From an uncultured Porphyromonadaceae bacterium (lineage in GTDB: Bacteria > Bacteroidota > Bacteroidia > Bacteroidales > Muribaculaceae), in the NCBI GenBank assembly GCA_900548875.1, contig URMA01000008.1, positions 1-56,630 of the forward strand: DNA of 56,630 nt, written 5' to 3'. The translations under genes and the position numbers were made by a program. The notes under the pieces are model-generated. The model searched no databases and was not told the origin of the DNA. It worked only from the letters and a program-made list of their open reading frames with translations. This document shows positions 17,473 through 25,520 of this stretch, piece after piece (the first letter of the stretch is position 1; every line of letters begins with the position of its first letter).

Positions 17473-19653
17473 TTAGTTACCCATTTCTGAAATAAACTTG
17501 ATACGCACAAGTCGTATTTCCTCCTCCGTATAGTCGCCACCAAGTTCCTGAATTGCAGATTCCAAATCATCACTTTCACTTTCTTTAAAATATTCAAAGA
17601 TATCCTCTTGATGATCTTCATCCATCACTTCATCCAGGAAATAGTCAATGTTGATTTTCGTGCCGGAATAAACAATCGCTTCCACCTCGTCAAGAAGCTC
17701 ATTGAAATCCAACCCCTTCGATTCTGCCAACTCATCCAATGCAATTTTTCTGTCAATGCCTTGAATGATGGATATTTTCAACTTACTCTTGTTGGGGACA
17801 GTACGAACCCGCAAATCCTCGGGCCGTTCAATTTCATTTTCTTCCACATGAGTTTTTATAACTTTAATAAACTCATTTCCATAGCGTTTTGCCTTACCGG
17901 CACCGACACCTTGAATGGTCTGCAGTTCCTCTAAAGTAATAGGATATGTCGTAGCCATAGCTTCCAATGAAACGTCTTGGAAAATGACATAAGGAGGGAG
18001 TTCCAGTTTTTTTGCAATCTTCTTGCGCAAATCCTTCAATATAGAATAAAGTTCAGGATCAACCGCACAGGCACCCCCGCTCTTGATAACAACTTCCTCG
18101 CTATCCTCATTGTATTCATTATCTTCTACGACTTTGAATGATTTCGGATTTTTCAGGAACTTATGCCCCGCAGGAGTAACTTTCAACAAACCGTAATTTT
18201 CTATATCCTTATCCAGATAGCCAGCAATAATAGCTTGATGAATGACCGCACCCAGGAACTTTTCACTGTCAGCATCCTGACAGCCAAAAACTTCCAACTT
18301 GTCGTGCATATAGGACTTGATCTCAGAAGTCTCCCTGCCTATCATTACATCGATGACATAATCTGATTTAAATTTCTCCTTCAACGCAATGACAGTTTCT
18401 ATCACTGCACAAAGTTCATCTTTAGCTTCCACTTTTTTCTTCGGATTTAAACAATTATCACAATTTCCGCAATTGTCCTCTTTGTATTCTTCTCCAAAAT
18501 AATAAAGTAATGTCTTTCGTCTGCAAACAGACGACTCGCAATATGCTGCGGTTTCCAAGAGGAGTTGCTTTCCAATTTCCTGTTCTGCTATAGGTTTACC
18601 CTGCATAAACTTTTCAAGTTTCTGCAAATCCTTACTTGTATAAAAGGCTATACACTGCCCTTCGCCACCGTCACGCCCAGCCCGTCCGGTTTCCTGATAA
18701 TAACCCTCCAGGCTTTTGGGTATGTCATAATGGATAACATAACGGACATCCGGTTTGTCAATACCCATCCCGAATGCTATTGTAGCCACAATCACATCTA
18801 CCTTTTCCAACAGGAAGGCATCTTGATTCGCACTTCTCTGCGCCCCGTCCATACCGGCATGGTATGGAAGAGCCTTGATATTGTTGACTACCAACGTTTC
18901 CGTCAGTTCTTCCACTTTTTTGCGGCTCAAACAATAAATAATTCCCGATTTTCCTTCTTGCGACTTGATATACTTAATTATATCCTTATCTACATTTTTT
19001 GTCTTCGGACGAACTTCATAATAAAGGTTCGGGCGATTGAATGAAGATTTAAACACCGTAGCATCCTGCATTCCAAGGTTTTTTTGAATATCATGCTGCA
19101 CCTTTGGTGTTGCAGTGGCAGTCAGCGCTATTACCGGGCGGTTTCCAATTTCATTGATAATCGGACGAATACGTCTGTATTCCGGACGGAAATCATGTCC
19201 CCATTCAGAAATACAATGCGCTTCATCGACAGCATAGAACGAAATTTTTACCGTTTTCAAAAATTCTATATTCTCTTCCTTTGTCAGCGACTCGGGTGCT
19301 ACATATAGCAACTTTGTTTTACCACTGACAATGTCACTCTTCACCTGATCGATTGCGGCCTTGTTCAGCGACGAGTTTAAAAAATGCGCCACTCCGTCAT
19401 CCTCACTAAAATTCCGCATCGCATCTACCTGATTTTTCATCAGTGCGATCAATGGTGATATTACAATCGCAGTACCGTCCATCAATAGCGACGGCAACTG
19501 ATAACACAACGACTTACCGCCTCCAGTAGGCATCAAAACAAACGTGTCTTTCCCATCCAACAAATTTCTTACGATGCTTTCCTGGTTGCCTTTAAATTTA
19601 TCAAAACCGAAATATTCTTTTAGCTTAGCAGTTAAATCATTATTTGTAATCAT
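17473..19653 (-). CDS. recQ: ATP-dependent DNA helicase RecQ
   Basis: A 726-aa RecQ helicase that unwinds recombination and fork intermediates. Walker A MPTGGGKSLCYQLP, DEAH box VDEAHCISEWGHDFRPEY, and TATATPKVQHDI are in order. The RQC zinc site has CRRKTLLYYFGE and CGNCDNC. An HRDC domain follows at about residues 520-600 (PPYVIFQDVSLEAMA). The last 100 residues form a helix-turn-helix tail (KISIIQGIDRKIALDELAES) of the kind common in Bacteroidota RecQ. The ATG at 19653 is chosen over a TTG nine bases upstream. A good promoter lies at 19690-19720. Confidence 0.95.
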   Translation of the reverse strand: MITNNDLTAKLKEYFGFDKFKGNQESIVRNLLDGKDTFVLMPTGGGKSLCYQLPSLLMDGTAIVISPLIALMKNQVDAMRNFSEDDGVAHFLNSSLNKAAIDQVKSDIVSGKTKLLYVAPESLTKEENIEFLKTVKISFYAVDEAHCISEWGHDFRPEYRRIRPIINEIGNRPVIALTATATPKVQHDIQKNLGMQDATVFKSSFNRPNLYYEVRPKTKNVDKDIIKYIKSQEGKSGIIYCLSRKKVEELTETLVVNNIKALPYHAGMDGAQRSANQDAFLLEKVDVIVATIAFGMGIDKPDVRYVIHYDIPKSLEGYYQETGRAGRDGGEGQCIAFYTSKDLQKLEKFMQGKPIAEQEIGKQLLLETAAYCESSVCRRKTLLYYFGEEYKEDNCGNCDNCLNPKKKVEAKDELCAVIETVIALKEKFKSDYVIDVMIGRETSEIKSYMHDKLEVFGCQDADSEKFLGAVIHQAIIAGYLDKDIENYGLLKVTPAGHKFLKNPKSFKVVEDNEYNEDSEEVVIKSGGACAVDPELYSILKDLRKKIAKKLELPPYVIFQDVSLEAMATTYPITLEELQTIQGVGAGKAKRYGNEFIKVIKTHVEENEIERPEDLRVRTVPNKSKLKISIIQGIDRKIALDELAESKGLDFNELLDEVEAIVYSGTKINIDYFLDEVMDEDHQEDIFEYFKESESDDLESAIQELGGDYTEEEIRLVRIKFISEMGN

Positions 19654-19689
19654 ATTTTCCAAGAATATAGAGTGTATAACCTACATATA

Positions 19690-19720
19690 CAAAGTTATAA
19701 ATCTATCCAGAATAAGCAAA
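19690..19720 (-). promoter_or_regulatory. Promoter for recQ
   Basis: On the minus strand TTTG (19717-19720), 19 nt, then TAACTTTG (19690-19697). This places a start of transcription near 19683, about 30 nt ahead of the ATG. Confidence 0.65.
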
Positions 19721-19739
19721 TTATTTATTCACTTTTTTA

Positions 19740-20996
19740 TTAATTAAAAGCATCAAAATTTGCATTTTCTATTTTTGACACCGCATAATCCTTGGTAATG
19801 ACGACTTTCTTTTGATTTCCACCTGGAGTTTCAAACATTGTGTCTATCATTATCGCCTCTGTCAATGAACGCAATCCACGTGCGCCAAGCTTAAACTCCA
19901 CAGCCTTGTCTACAATATAATCCAATGTTTCGTCAGTAAAGACAAGTTCAATACCGTCCATGGCGAACAATTTCACATACTGTTTGATTATGGCGTTTTT
20001 GGGCTCCACGAGAATCCGTCGCAATGCAGTCTTGTCCAACGGTTCCAAATTAGTCAATATCGGCAAACGGCCAATAATTTCAGGGATAAGGCCAAATGCT
20101 CTCAAATCTTGAGGTGCGACAAAATTTATAAGATGTTCACGTTGCAATTTACGGTAAGTATTATCAGAACCGTAGCCTACAACATGGGTGTTTAGGCGCT
20201 GTGCAATCTTTCTTTCGATGCCTTCAAATGCCCCGCCACATATAAATAATATATTTTTGGTATTGACGGGTATCATTTTTTGCTCAGGGTGTTTTCTTCC
20301 TCCTTGAGGTGGAACATTCACAATCGAACCTTCCAAAAGCTTGAGCAGCCCCTGCTGAACACCTTCGCCGCTAACATCACGCGTGATTGACGGATTGTCA
20401 CCTTTTCGGGCAATCTTGTCAATCTCATCTATGAACACGATGCCTTTCTCAGCCTGTGCCACGTCATAGTCGCAAGCTTGAAGCAGCCGCACCAGCAGAC
20501 TTTCAATATCTTCTCCCACATAACCGGCTTCCGTCAGCACCGTAGCATCGACAATGGCAAACGGAACTTTCAAAAGCCGCGCAATAGTTTTTGCCAATAA
20601 TGTTTTACCAGTACCAGTCGGACCCACCATTATGATATTGCTTTTTTCTATTTCAACATCATCCTCCATGGGTTGTGCGAGCCGTTTGTAATGGTTATAA
20701 ACAGCTACCGACAAGCACTTTTTGGCGTTATCTTGGCCAATTACATAGCTATCCAAATATGCGGCAATTTCTTTTGGCTTCGGTATTGCATTCAAGTCTA
20801 TCTGATGTTCCTTTTTTTCTGACGAATTCTCGATATGTCCGAAATAGTCCTCGGCCACTGCATGAGCCTGCTCTACACAGAAATTGCAGATAGCCCCGGA
20901 ACCGTCCATCGTTGGGATCAAGAAAGATACTTCCTGCTCACCCCTTCCGCAAAAGCTACAGAAGTGCCCGTTGCCGTTTCTCTCCTTCTTCGGCAT
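19740..20996 (-). CDS. clpX: ATP-dependent Clp protease ATP-binding subunit ClpX
   Basis: A 418-aa AAA+ unfoldase that feeds tagged substrates to ClpP. The N-terminal zinc-binding domain has CSFCG and CNFC (residues about 13-40). Walker A GPTGTGKT, Walker B GIVFIDEIDKIARKG, the pore-loop GYVG, and sensor 2 GARGLRS follow. The ClpP-binding IGF-type loop is less clear by eye. It overlaps the end of clpP by one base, so the pair is translated together. Confidence 0.97.
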   Translation of the reverse strand: MPKKERNGNGHFCSFCGRGEQEVSFLIPTMDGSGAICNFCVEQAHAVAEDYFGHIENSSEKKEHQIDLNAIPKPKEIAAYLDSYVIGQDNAKKCLSVAVYNHYKRLAQPMEDDVEIEKSNIIMVGPTGTGKTLLAKTIARLLKVPFAIVDATVLTEAGYVGEDIESLLVRLLQACDYDVAQAEKGIVFIDEIDKIARKGDNPSITRDVSGEGVQQGLLKLLEGSIVNVPPQGGRKHPEQKMIPVNTKNILFICGGAFEGIERKIAQRLNTHVVGYGSDNTYRKLQREHLINFVAPQDLRAFGLIPEIIGRLPILTNLEPLDKTALRRILVEPKNAIIKQYVKLFAMDGIELVFTDETLDYIVDKAVEFKLGARGLRSLTEAIMIDTMFETPGGNQKKVVITKDYAVSKIENANFDAFN

Positions 20997-21664
20997 TATT
21001 TTCCTTTAATTAAAATGTCATCAATCATTCCGTATTCTTTTGCTTCAGCGGATGTCATCCAATAGTCTCGGTCACTGTCTTTTTCCACTTTGTCAAACGG
21101 CATACCCGAATGGTTGGAAATAATTGTATACAATTCTTTCTTCAACTTTTGAATTTCACGGGCTGTAATTTCAATATCAGAAGCCTGACCTTGAGCACCG
21201 CCCATCGGCTGATGAATCATCACACGGGAATGATTCAGCGCATAGCGCTTTCCCTTTTCTCCGGCAACAAGCAAAACCGCCGCCATTGAAGCTGCTATTC
21301 CAGTACAGATAGTCTTGACATCACTGGAAATATATTGCATAGTATCATAAATTCCCAATCCTGCATATACGGAACCACCCGGAGAATTGATATAGATGGA
21401 TATATCCTTACCCGGATCAGAAGAGTCCAAGAACAACAATTGAGCTTGAATCACATTGGCCGTATAGTCATCAATCTGTGTTCCCAAGAAAATAATTCTG
21501 TCCATCATCAAACGGGAGAACACATCCATTTGCGCCACATTCAGTTGGCGTTCTTCAATAATTGTCGGAGAAATGTAACTGCTGGTAATTCTTGTATAAT
21601 CGTCTATCGATAGACCGTTCATTCCAAGATGCTTTACAGCAAAATCTCTAAAATCATTCTTCAT
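20996..21664 (-). CDS. clpP: ATP-dependent Clp protease proteolytic subunit ClpP
   Basis: A 222-aa serine peptidase forming the tetradecameric Clp chamber. The catalytic Ser is in GIAASMAAVLL and the His in SRVMIHQPMGGAQGQ; the Asp lies in the later helix region. YINSPGGSVYAGLGIYDTM is the substrate-groove strand. Trigger factor, a common upstream neighbour, is absent: a consensus promoter and then the tRNA-Cys terminator come instead. Confidence 0.97.
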   Translation of the reverse strand: MKNDFRDFAVKHLGMNGLSIDDYTRITSSYISPTIIEERQLNVAQMDVFSRLMMDRIIFLGTQIDDYTANVIQAQLLFLDSSDPGKDISIYINSPGGSVYAGLGIYDTMQYISSDVKTICTGIAASMAAVLLVAGEKGKRYALNHSRVMIHQPMGGAQGQASDIEITAREIQKLKKELYTIISNHSGMPFDKVEKDSDRDYWMTSAEAKEYGMIDDILIKGK

Positions 21665-21720
21665 TTATTATAATTTTAAATTGTTTTCTTTTCAAAGCGT
21701 TTGATATATGCTTACTCTTG

Positions 21721-21752
21721 CAAAGATAATCATAATTCATTTTTGAGTCAAA
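21721..21752 (-). promoter_or_regulatory. Promoter for clpP-clpX
   Basis: On the minus strand TTTG (21749-21752), 20 nt, TATCTTTG (21721-21728). Predicted transcription start is near 21714, leaving a leader of about 50 nt. Confidence 0.75.
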
Positions 21753-21798
21753 CGATTTACACGTTCAATTATGAATATTTTCTTTTACATGCACAAAA

Positions 21799-21827
21799 AA
21801 AGAGCCTCCCGATTTGGGAAGCTCTTT
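21799..21827 (-). terminator. Terminator after tRNA-Cys
   Basis: A 12-bp stem with one mismatch (21799-21810 with 21816-21827), loop of 5 nt, followed on the minus strand by a long T run (21794-21801). Confidence 0.82.
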
Positions 21828-21828
21828 G

Positions 21829-21900
21829 AGGTTCCTGGCGGACTCGAACCGCCGTACGCGGTTTTGCAGACCGCTGACTAAACCACTCATCCAAGGAACC
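21829..21900 (-). tRNA. tRNA-Cys (anticodon GCA)
   Basis: A 72-nt cloverleaf on the minus strand. The acceptor stem is GGTTCCT/AGGAACC, the anticodon stem GCGGT/ACCGC encloses CTGCAAA, and the T stem GGCGG/CCGCC encloses TTCGAGT. The discriminator is T, as is usual for Cys. CCA is not encoded. Confidence 0.96.
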
Positions 21901-21923
21901 GTTTTGTTTTCCGTTTGCGTGTG

Positions 21924-21955
21924 CAAAGTTACTACACTCTTTTGGATTGTGCAAA
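21924..21955 (-). promoter_or_regulatory. Promoter for tRNA-Cys
   Basis: On the minus strand TTTG (21952-21955), 20 nt, TAACTTTG (21924-21931). It overlaps the last codons of the small membrane-protein gene ending at 21932. Confidence 0.72.
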
Positions 21956-22135
21956 TTTTGAGGGTGCTTTTTTATCCTCATTTTTGGGTTTATTGCAATT
22001 TTCAAGCAAAGGGCAAGAAGAACACTCTGAGCTACAGGACTTTTTATTTTTCACAAAAAAAGTACGCCATATTACAATTACGCCCAACAGGACAAAAATA
22101 ATCCCGATAATAATATATTGGATAGTCAAACTCAT
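21932..22135 (-). CDS. Small Cys-rich membrane protein, FeoB-associated-like
   Basis: A 67-aa protein starting at the ATG at 22135 (MSLTIQYIII). A single hydrophobic span covers about residues 4-24 and ends in WRTFF. A lysine cluster is followed by the cysteine motif CSSECSSCPLLENC at about 33-46. This matches the layout of the FeoB-associated Cys-rich membrane proteins (span plus C-x-x-C cluster). No feoA or feoB lies in the window, so a role in iron transport is only suggested by family. It lies 25 bp downstream of the Nudix gene on the same strand. Confidence 0.7.
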   Translation of the reverse strand: MSLTIQYIIIGIIFVLLGVIVIWRTFFVKNKKSCSSECSSCPLLENCNKPKNEDKKAPSKFAQSKRV

Positions 22136-22160
22136 ATAATTTGAAACAACAACCGACCAA

Positions 22161-22676
22161 CTATTGTTTGTTCCAAAGGCCAAATTCACGAAGTTTTAAA
22201 AACTCCTGTTCAAAATTTGGGGTAAAAAAGTCAGTACCGATTTTATCCAATATTTCGTTGAGAGTAAAAAATCTGCCTTCCGTTATCTCGTCACCGTCGA
22301 CGGTAATGTCTTCAAGACGACTGAACGTATAATAGGCATTTACCAATTCGCATTCAATCGGGCTCACGAATTTATATGTAAACAATTTTTTCACCTCAAT
22401 TCCTGTCAGGCCCAATTCCTCTCTGGCCTCACGCAATAATGCAGTTTCTACAGTTTCACCATAATCAACATGTCCGCCCACAGAAGTGTCCCACTTTCCC
22501 GGTTGAACATCCTTTTTCATGGAGCGGTGTTGCAAGAACAGACGCTTGTCCGCATCCAATACATGCAAATGCACTACCGGATGCAGAATCATGCTTCCGG
22601 AATGGCATTCTTTTCGGGTGGCTTTGCCAATTACTTTTCCTGTTTCATCCACAACTGGAAACAATTCCTCACTCAT
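22161..22676 (-). CDS. Nudix hydrolase
   Basis: A 171-aa Nudix hydrolase. The 23-residue Nudix box is complete and fits G-x5-E-x7-R-E-U-x-E-E-x-G-U: it starts at GHVDYGE and ends REAREELGL. The N-terminal LFPVVDETGKVIGKATRKECH and the central VHLHVLDADKRLFLQHRS resemble the isopentenyl-diphosphate isomerase-like (YfcD-type) branch, so the substrate could be a nucleoside diphosphate derivative or a pyrophosphate; it is not known. The ATG at 22676 is chosen because it overlaps the topB end by 8 bp and matches family N-termini; longer in-frame starts would extend it into topB. Confidence 0.9.
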   Translation of the reverse strand: MSEELFPVVDETGKVIGKATRKECHSGSMILHPVVHLHVLDADKRLFLQHRSMKKDVQPGKWDTSVGGHVDYGETVETALLREAREELGLTGIEVKKLFTYKFVSPIECELVNAYYTFSRLEDITVDGDEITEGRFFTLNEILDKIGTDFFTPNFEQEFLKLREFGLWNKQ

Positions 22677-24714
22677 TTGTTTTGTTTTTATATAATGATT
22701 GAATCTTCTTGTTAATCTGTGCAGGAGTAGCCTTTTCCGGGACATCCGAGAATGGAAGCCTGAACGAACAGCCTGATTTATACTCGCTGCAACCATACGC
22801 CGTTTTACCCTTTATAATATGCCCTTTTCCACATATTGGACAAACGATTTGTTCCAGCGATTTGATAGCGGGTTTGCGGGAAGTTTTTTTCTTTGACGGC
22901 TCCTTCTTAGTCTCTTCCGGTACAGCAATTTTATTCCCGCTGTTATCGCTCAAAACATTATAGACAATTTCACCGATCTGTGTTTTCAGTTCAGCGATAA
23001 ATTGAGCCGCATCATATTCCTTACTTTCAATCTTTCGCAACTTGTTTTCCCATATACCCGTCAGTTTTGCAGACTTCAGCAAATCGACCTTTATCGTGTC
23101 AATCAAAGCTATACCGGCTGAAGTAGCGCGCAAATTTTTCTTTTCCTTCTGGATATATTTTCTTTTAAACAGTGTTTCAATAATGGCCGCACGAGTAGAA
23201 GGACGCCCTATCCCGTTTTCCTTCATGGCTTCACGCAATTCGTCATCATCCACCAGTTTCCCAGCGGTTTCCATAGCTCTCAGCAATGTTCCTTCCGTAT
23301 ACAATTTGGGAGGTTGGGTCGTCTTTTTCACCAATGACGGCTCGTGAGGTCCGGATTCGCCTTCCTTGAATACGGGCATAATACTGTCATTGCCATCGTC
23401 TTCCAATTCTGAGGCCGACTTGTCAGCCGTTTTATAAAGCACCCGCCAGCCATCTGCAACAATCTGTTTGCCATTTGCCTTAAACTCATGTTCACCAACC
23501 GTTGCCAACACTGTCGTCTGGTCAAATTCGCAGTCTGGATAGAAAACTGCTATGAACCGTCGCGCAACCATATCGTAGACACGTTTTTCTTCTACAGAAA
23601 GGTATGATGCCGGCGGCACATTTGTCGGGATAATGGCATGGTGGTCCGTCACCTTTGAGTTGTCAAACACTTTTTTCGTTTTGGGTATTTTCTTCTTGAG
23701 TACAAGAGCCGTGAAATTGGCATAAGGAGTCAAAGCCTTCAATATACCGGGAACCTTCGGATAAATATCCTCACTCAAATACGTTGTATCAACTCTCGGG
23801 TAAGTAGTAAATTTCTTTTCGTAAAGAGACTGAATCAAGCGCAAGGTTTCTTCTGCCGAATATCCATACCGCTTGTTGCATTCCACCTGCAAGGAAGTCA
23901 AATCAAACAGTTTTGGTGGGAATTCCCTCCCCCGTTTCGTCGTAAACGACTTGATGACAAGCGGAAGCTCTTTTATCTGTTCAACCACATTTTGAGCTTC
24001 CGACTCTACTTTATATCGTCCTTTTGTTGAATTGAAAGTGACTCCTTTGTATAAAGTCTTGATTTCCCAAAAATCTTCAGGAACGAAATTGTCTATTTCC
24101 TTTTGACGTGCCACAACCAGCGCAAGTGTTGGCGTTTGCACCCGTCCAATAGACAATACATTTCGGTTTTGTGCATACTTCAAAGTAAATAACCGGGTTG
24201 CATTCATACCAAGAATCCAATCTCCGATAGCACGGGAAAGTCCGGCATAATACAGGCTGTCGAAATCCGATTGTGGCCGTAAGTTCTTGAATCCTTCCCG
24301 GATGCTTTCATCCGTCAGCGAAGATATCCACAACCGTTTGACCGGCTTTCGGCACTCGGCCTTTTGCATAACCCATCGCTGTATCAATTCTCCTTCCTGA
24401 CCGGCATCACCGCAGTTAATCACTTCATCAGCCTCTTTAATCAGTGACTCAATAACATGAAATTGCTTTTCAATACCCTTGTCATTAATCAAACGAATTC
24501 CAAATTTGGGAGGTATCATCGGCAGAACCCCTAAACTCCACGTCTTCCATCTGTCCGTATAATCTTGAGGCTCCTTCAGGGTACAAAGATGCCCGAAGGT
24601 CCACGTTACCTTGTAACCGCCACCTTCGTAAAAACCGTCTCGCCTTATGTCCGCACCAAGAATCGAGGCAATATCTTTCGCCACACTTGGTTTCTCTGTT
24701 ATGCATACGATCAT
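22669..24714 (-). CDS. topB: DNA topoisomerase III (type IA)
   Basis: A 681-aa type IA topoisomerase that decatenates and relaxes DNA by single-strand passage. The Toprim domain opens with CITEKPSVAKDIA and has the acidic block GDAGQEGELI. The catalytic-tyrosine region is KKFTTYPRVDTTYL. IGRPSTRAAIIETLFKRKYI is the last core block. The C-terminal end carries a zinc ribbon (CPICGKG, then YGCSEYKSGCSF). It starts 6 bp after the mazG stop. Confidence 0.94.
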   Translation of the reverse strand: MIVCITEKPSVAKDIASILGADIRRDGFYEGGGYKVTWTFGHLCTLKEPQDYTDRWKTWSLGVLPMIPPKFGIRLINDKGIEKQFHVIESLIKEADEVINCGDAGQEGELIQRWVMQKAECRKPVKRLWISSLTDESIREGFKNLRPQSDFDSLYYAGLSRAIGDWILGMNATRLFTLKYAQNRNVLSIGRVQTPTLALVVARQKEIDNFVPEDFWEIKTLYKGVTFNSTKGRYKVESEAQNVVEQIKELPLVIKSFTTKRGREFPPKLFDLTSLQVECNKRYGYSAEETLRLIQSLYEKKFTTYPRVDTTYLSEDIYPKVPGILKALTPYANFTALVLKKKIPKTKKVFDNSKVTDHHAIIPTNVPPASYLSVEEKRVYDMVARRFIAVFYPDCEFDQTTVLATVGEHEFKANGKQIVADGWRVLYKTADKSASELEDDGNDSIMPVFKEGESGPHEPSLVKKTTQPPKLYTEGTLLRAMETAGKLVDDDELREAMKENGIGRPSTRAAIIETLFKRKYIQKEKKNLRATSAGIALIDTIKVDLLKSAKLTGIWENKLRKIESKEYDAAQFIAELKTQIGEIVYNVLSDNSGNKIAVPEETKKEPSKKKTSRKPAIKSLEQIVCPICGKGHIIKGKTAYGCSEYKSGCSFRLPFSDVPEKATPAQINKKIQSLYKNKTNE

Positions 24715-24720
24715 TTAATT

Positions 24721-25515
24721 CTACATTTTACCCTCAAGCGTTTTGGCTTCATTCCACAACGCATCCATTTCGGCCAATGTCATTTCCGACAGTTTCCGGC
24801 CTTTTTCTTTTGCCTTTCCTTCAATAAAGTTGAACCGACGGATGAATTTCTGATTCGTCCGTTCCAATGCATTGTCAACATTTACCTTATACAATCGGGC
24901 TGCATTTACGACACTGAATAACAAGTCGCCAAATTCTGCCTCCTTGTTTTCCACAGTCCCAGACTTTAACTCTTTTTCCACTTCTTCCAATTCTTCCTTC
25001 ACCTTATCCCATACCTGCGAGGGTTCTTCCCAGTCAAAGCCGGCATTGGAAGCTTTTTCCTGTATCCGCTCCGATTTGATAAGTGATGGCAACGCCTTTG
25101 GAACTCCACCCAAAATGGTTTTATTGCCGTTTTTTTCTTTAAGCTTCAATTGTTCCCAATTGTGCTCCACTTCCGAAGAGCCGGAAACATGGACCTCACC
25201 AAACACATGAGGATGACGGAATATCAGTTTTTCACGCAGAGAATCGCAGACATCTGCTATGTCAAATTCCTGCTTTTCGTCAGCAATTTTGGAATAGAAC
25301 ACGATGTGAAGCAACACATCTCCCAATTCCTTTTTGATGTTCAATGAATCTTCATCAATCAAAGCTCCTGATAGTTCGTACACTTCTTCAATAGTGTTAC
25401 ACCGCAGGCTCTGATTGGTCTGTTTTCTGTCCCATGGACATTTTTCTCTCAGTTCATCGAGTACGTCCAGCAATTTGCCGAACGCCTCCATTTTATATTC
25501 TCTTGAATGACTCAT
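24721..25515 (-). CDS. mazG: Nucleoside triphosphate pyrophosphohydrolase MazG
   Basis: A 264-aa two-domain MazG that hydrolyses NTPs and dNTPs to monophosphates. The N-terminal MazG repeat has LREKCPWDRKQTNQSL, EEVYELSGALIDED and KKELGDVLLHIVFYS with the Mg2+-binding E/E/E/D pattern. The second repeat has VKEELEEVEKEL and EFGDLLFSVVNAARLY. Family role: removal of abnormal nucleotides or lowering of ppGpp under stress. It follows the dsbD-like gene by 5 bp. Confidence 0.95.
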   Translation of the reverse strand: MSHSREYKMEAFGKLLDVLDELREKCPWDRKQTNQSLRCNTIEEVYELSGALIDEDSLNIKKELGDVLLHIVFYSKIADEKQEFDIADVCDSLREKLIFRHPHVFGEVHVSGSSEVEHNWEQLKLKEKNGNKTILGGVPKALPSLIKSERIQEKASNAGFDWEEPSQVWDKVKEELEEVEKELKSGTVENKEAEFGDLLFSVVNAARLYKVNVDNALERTNQKFIRRFNFIEGKAKEKGRKLSEMTLAEMDALWNEAKTLEGKM

Positions 25516-25520
25516 ATTAA

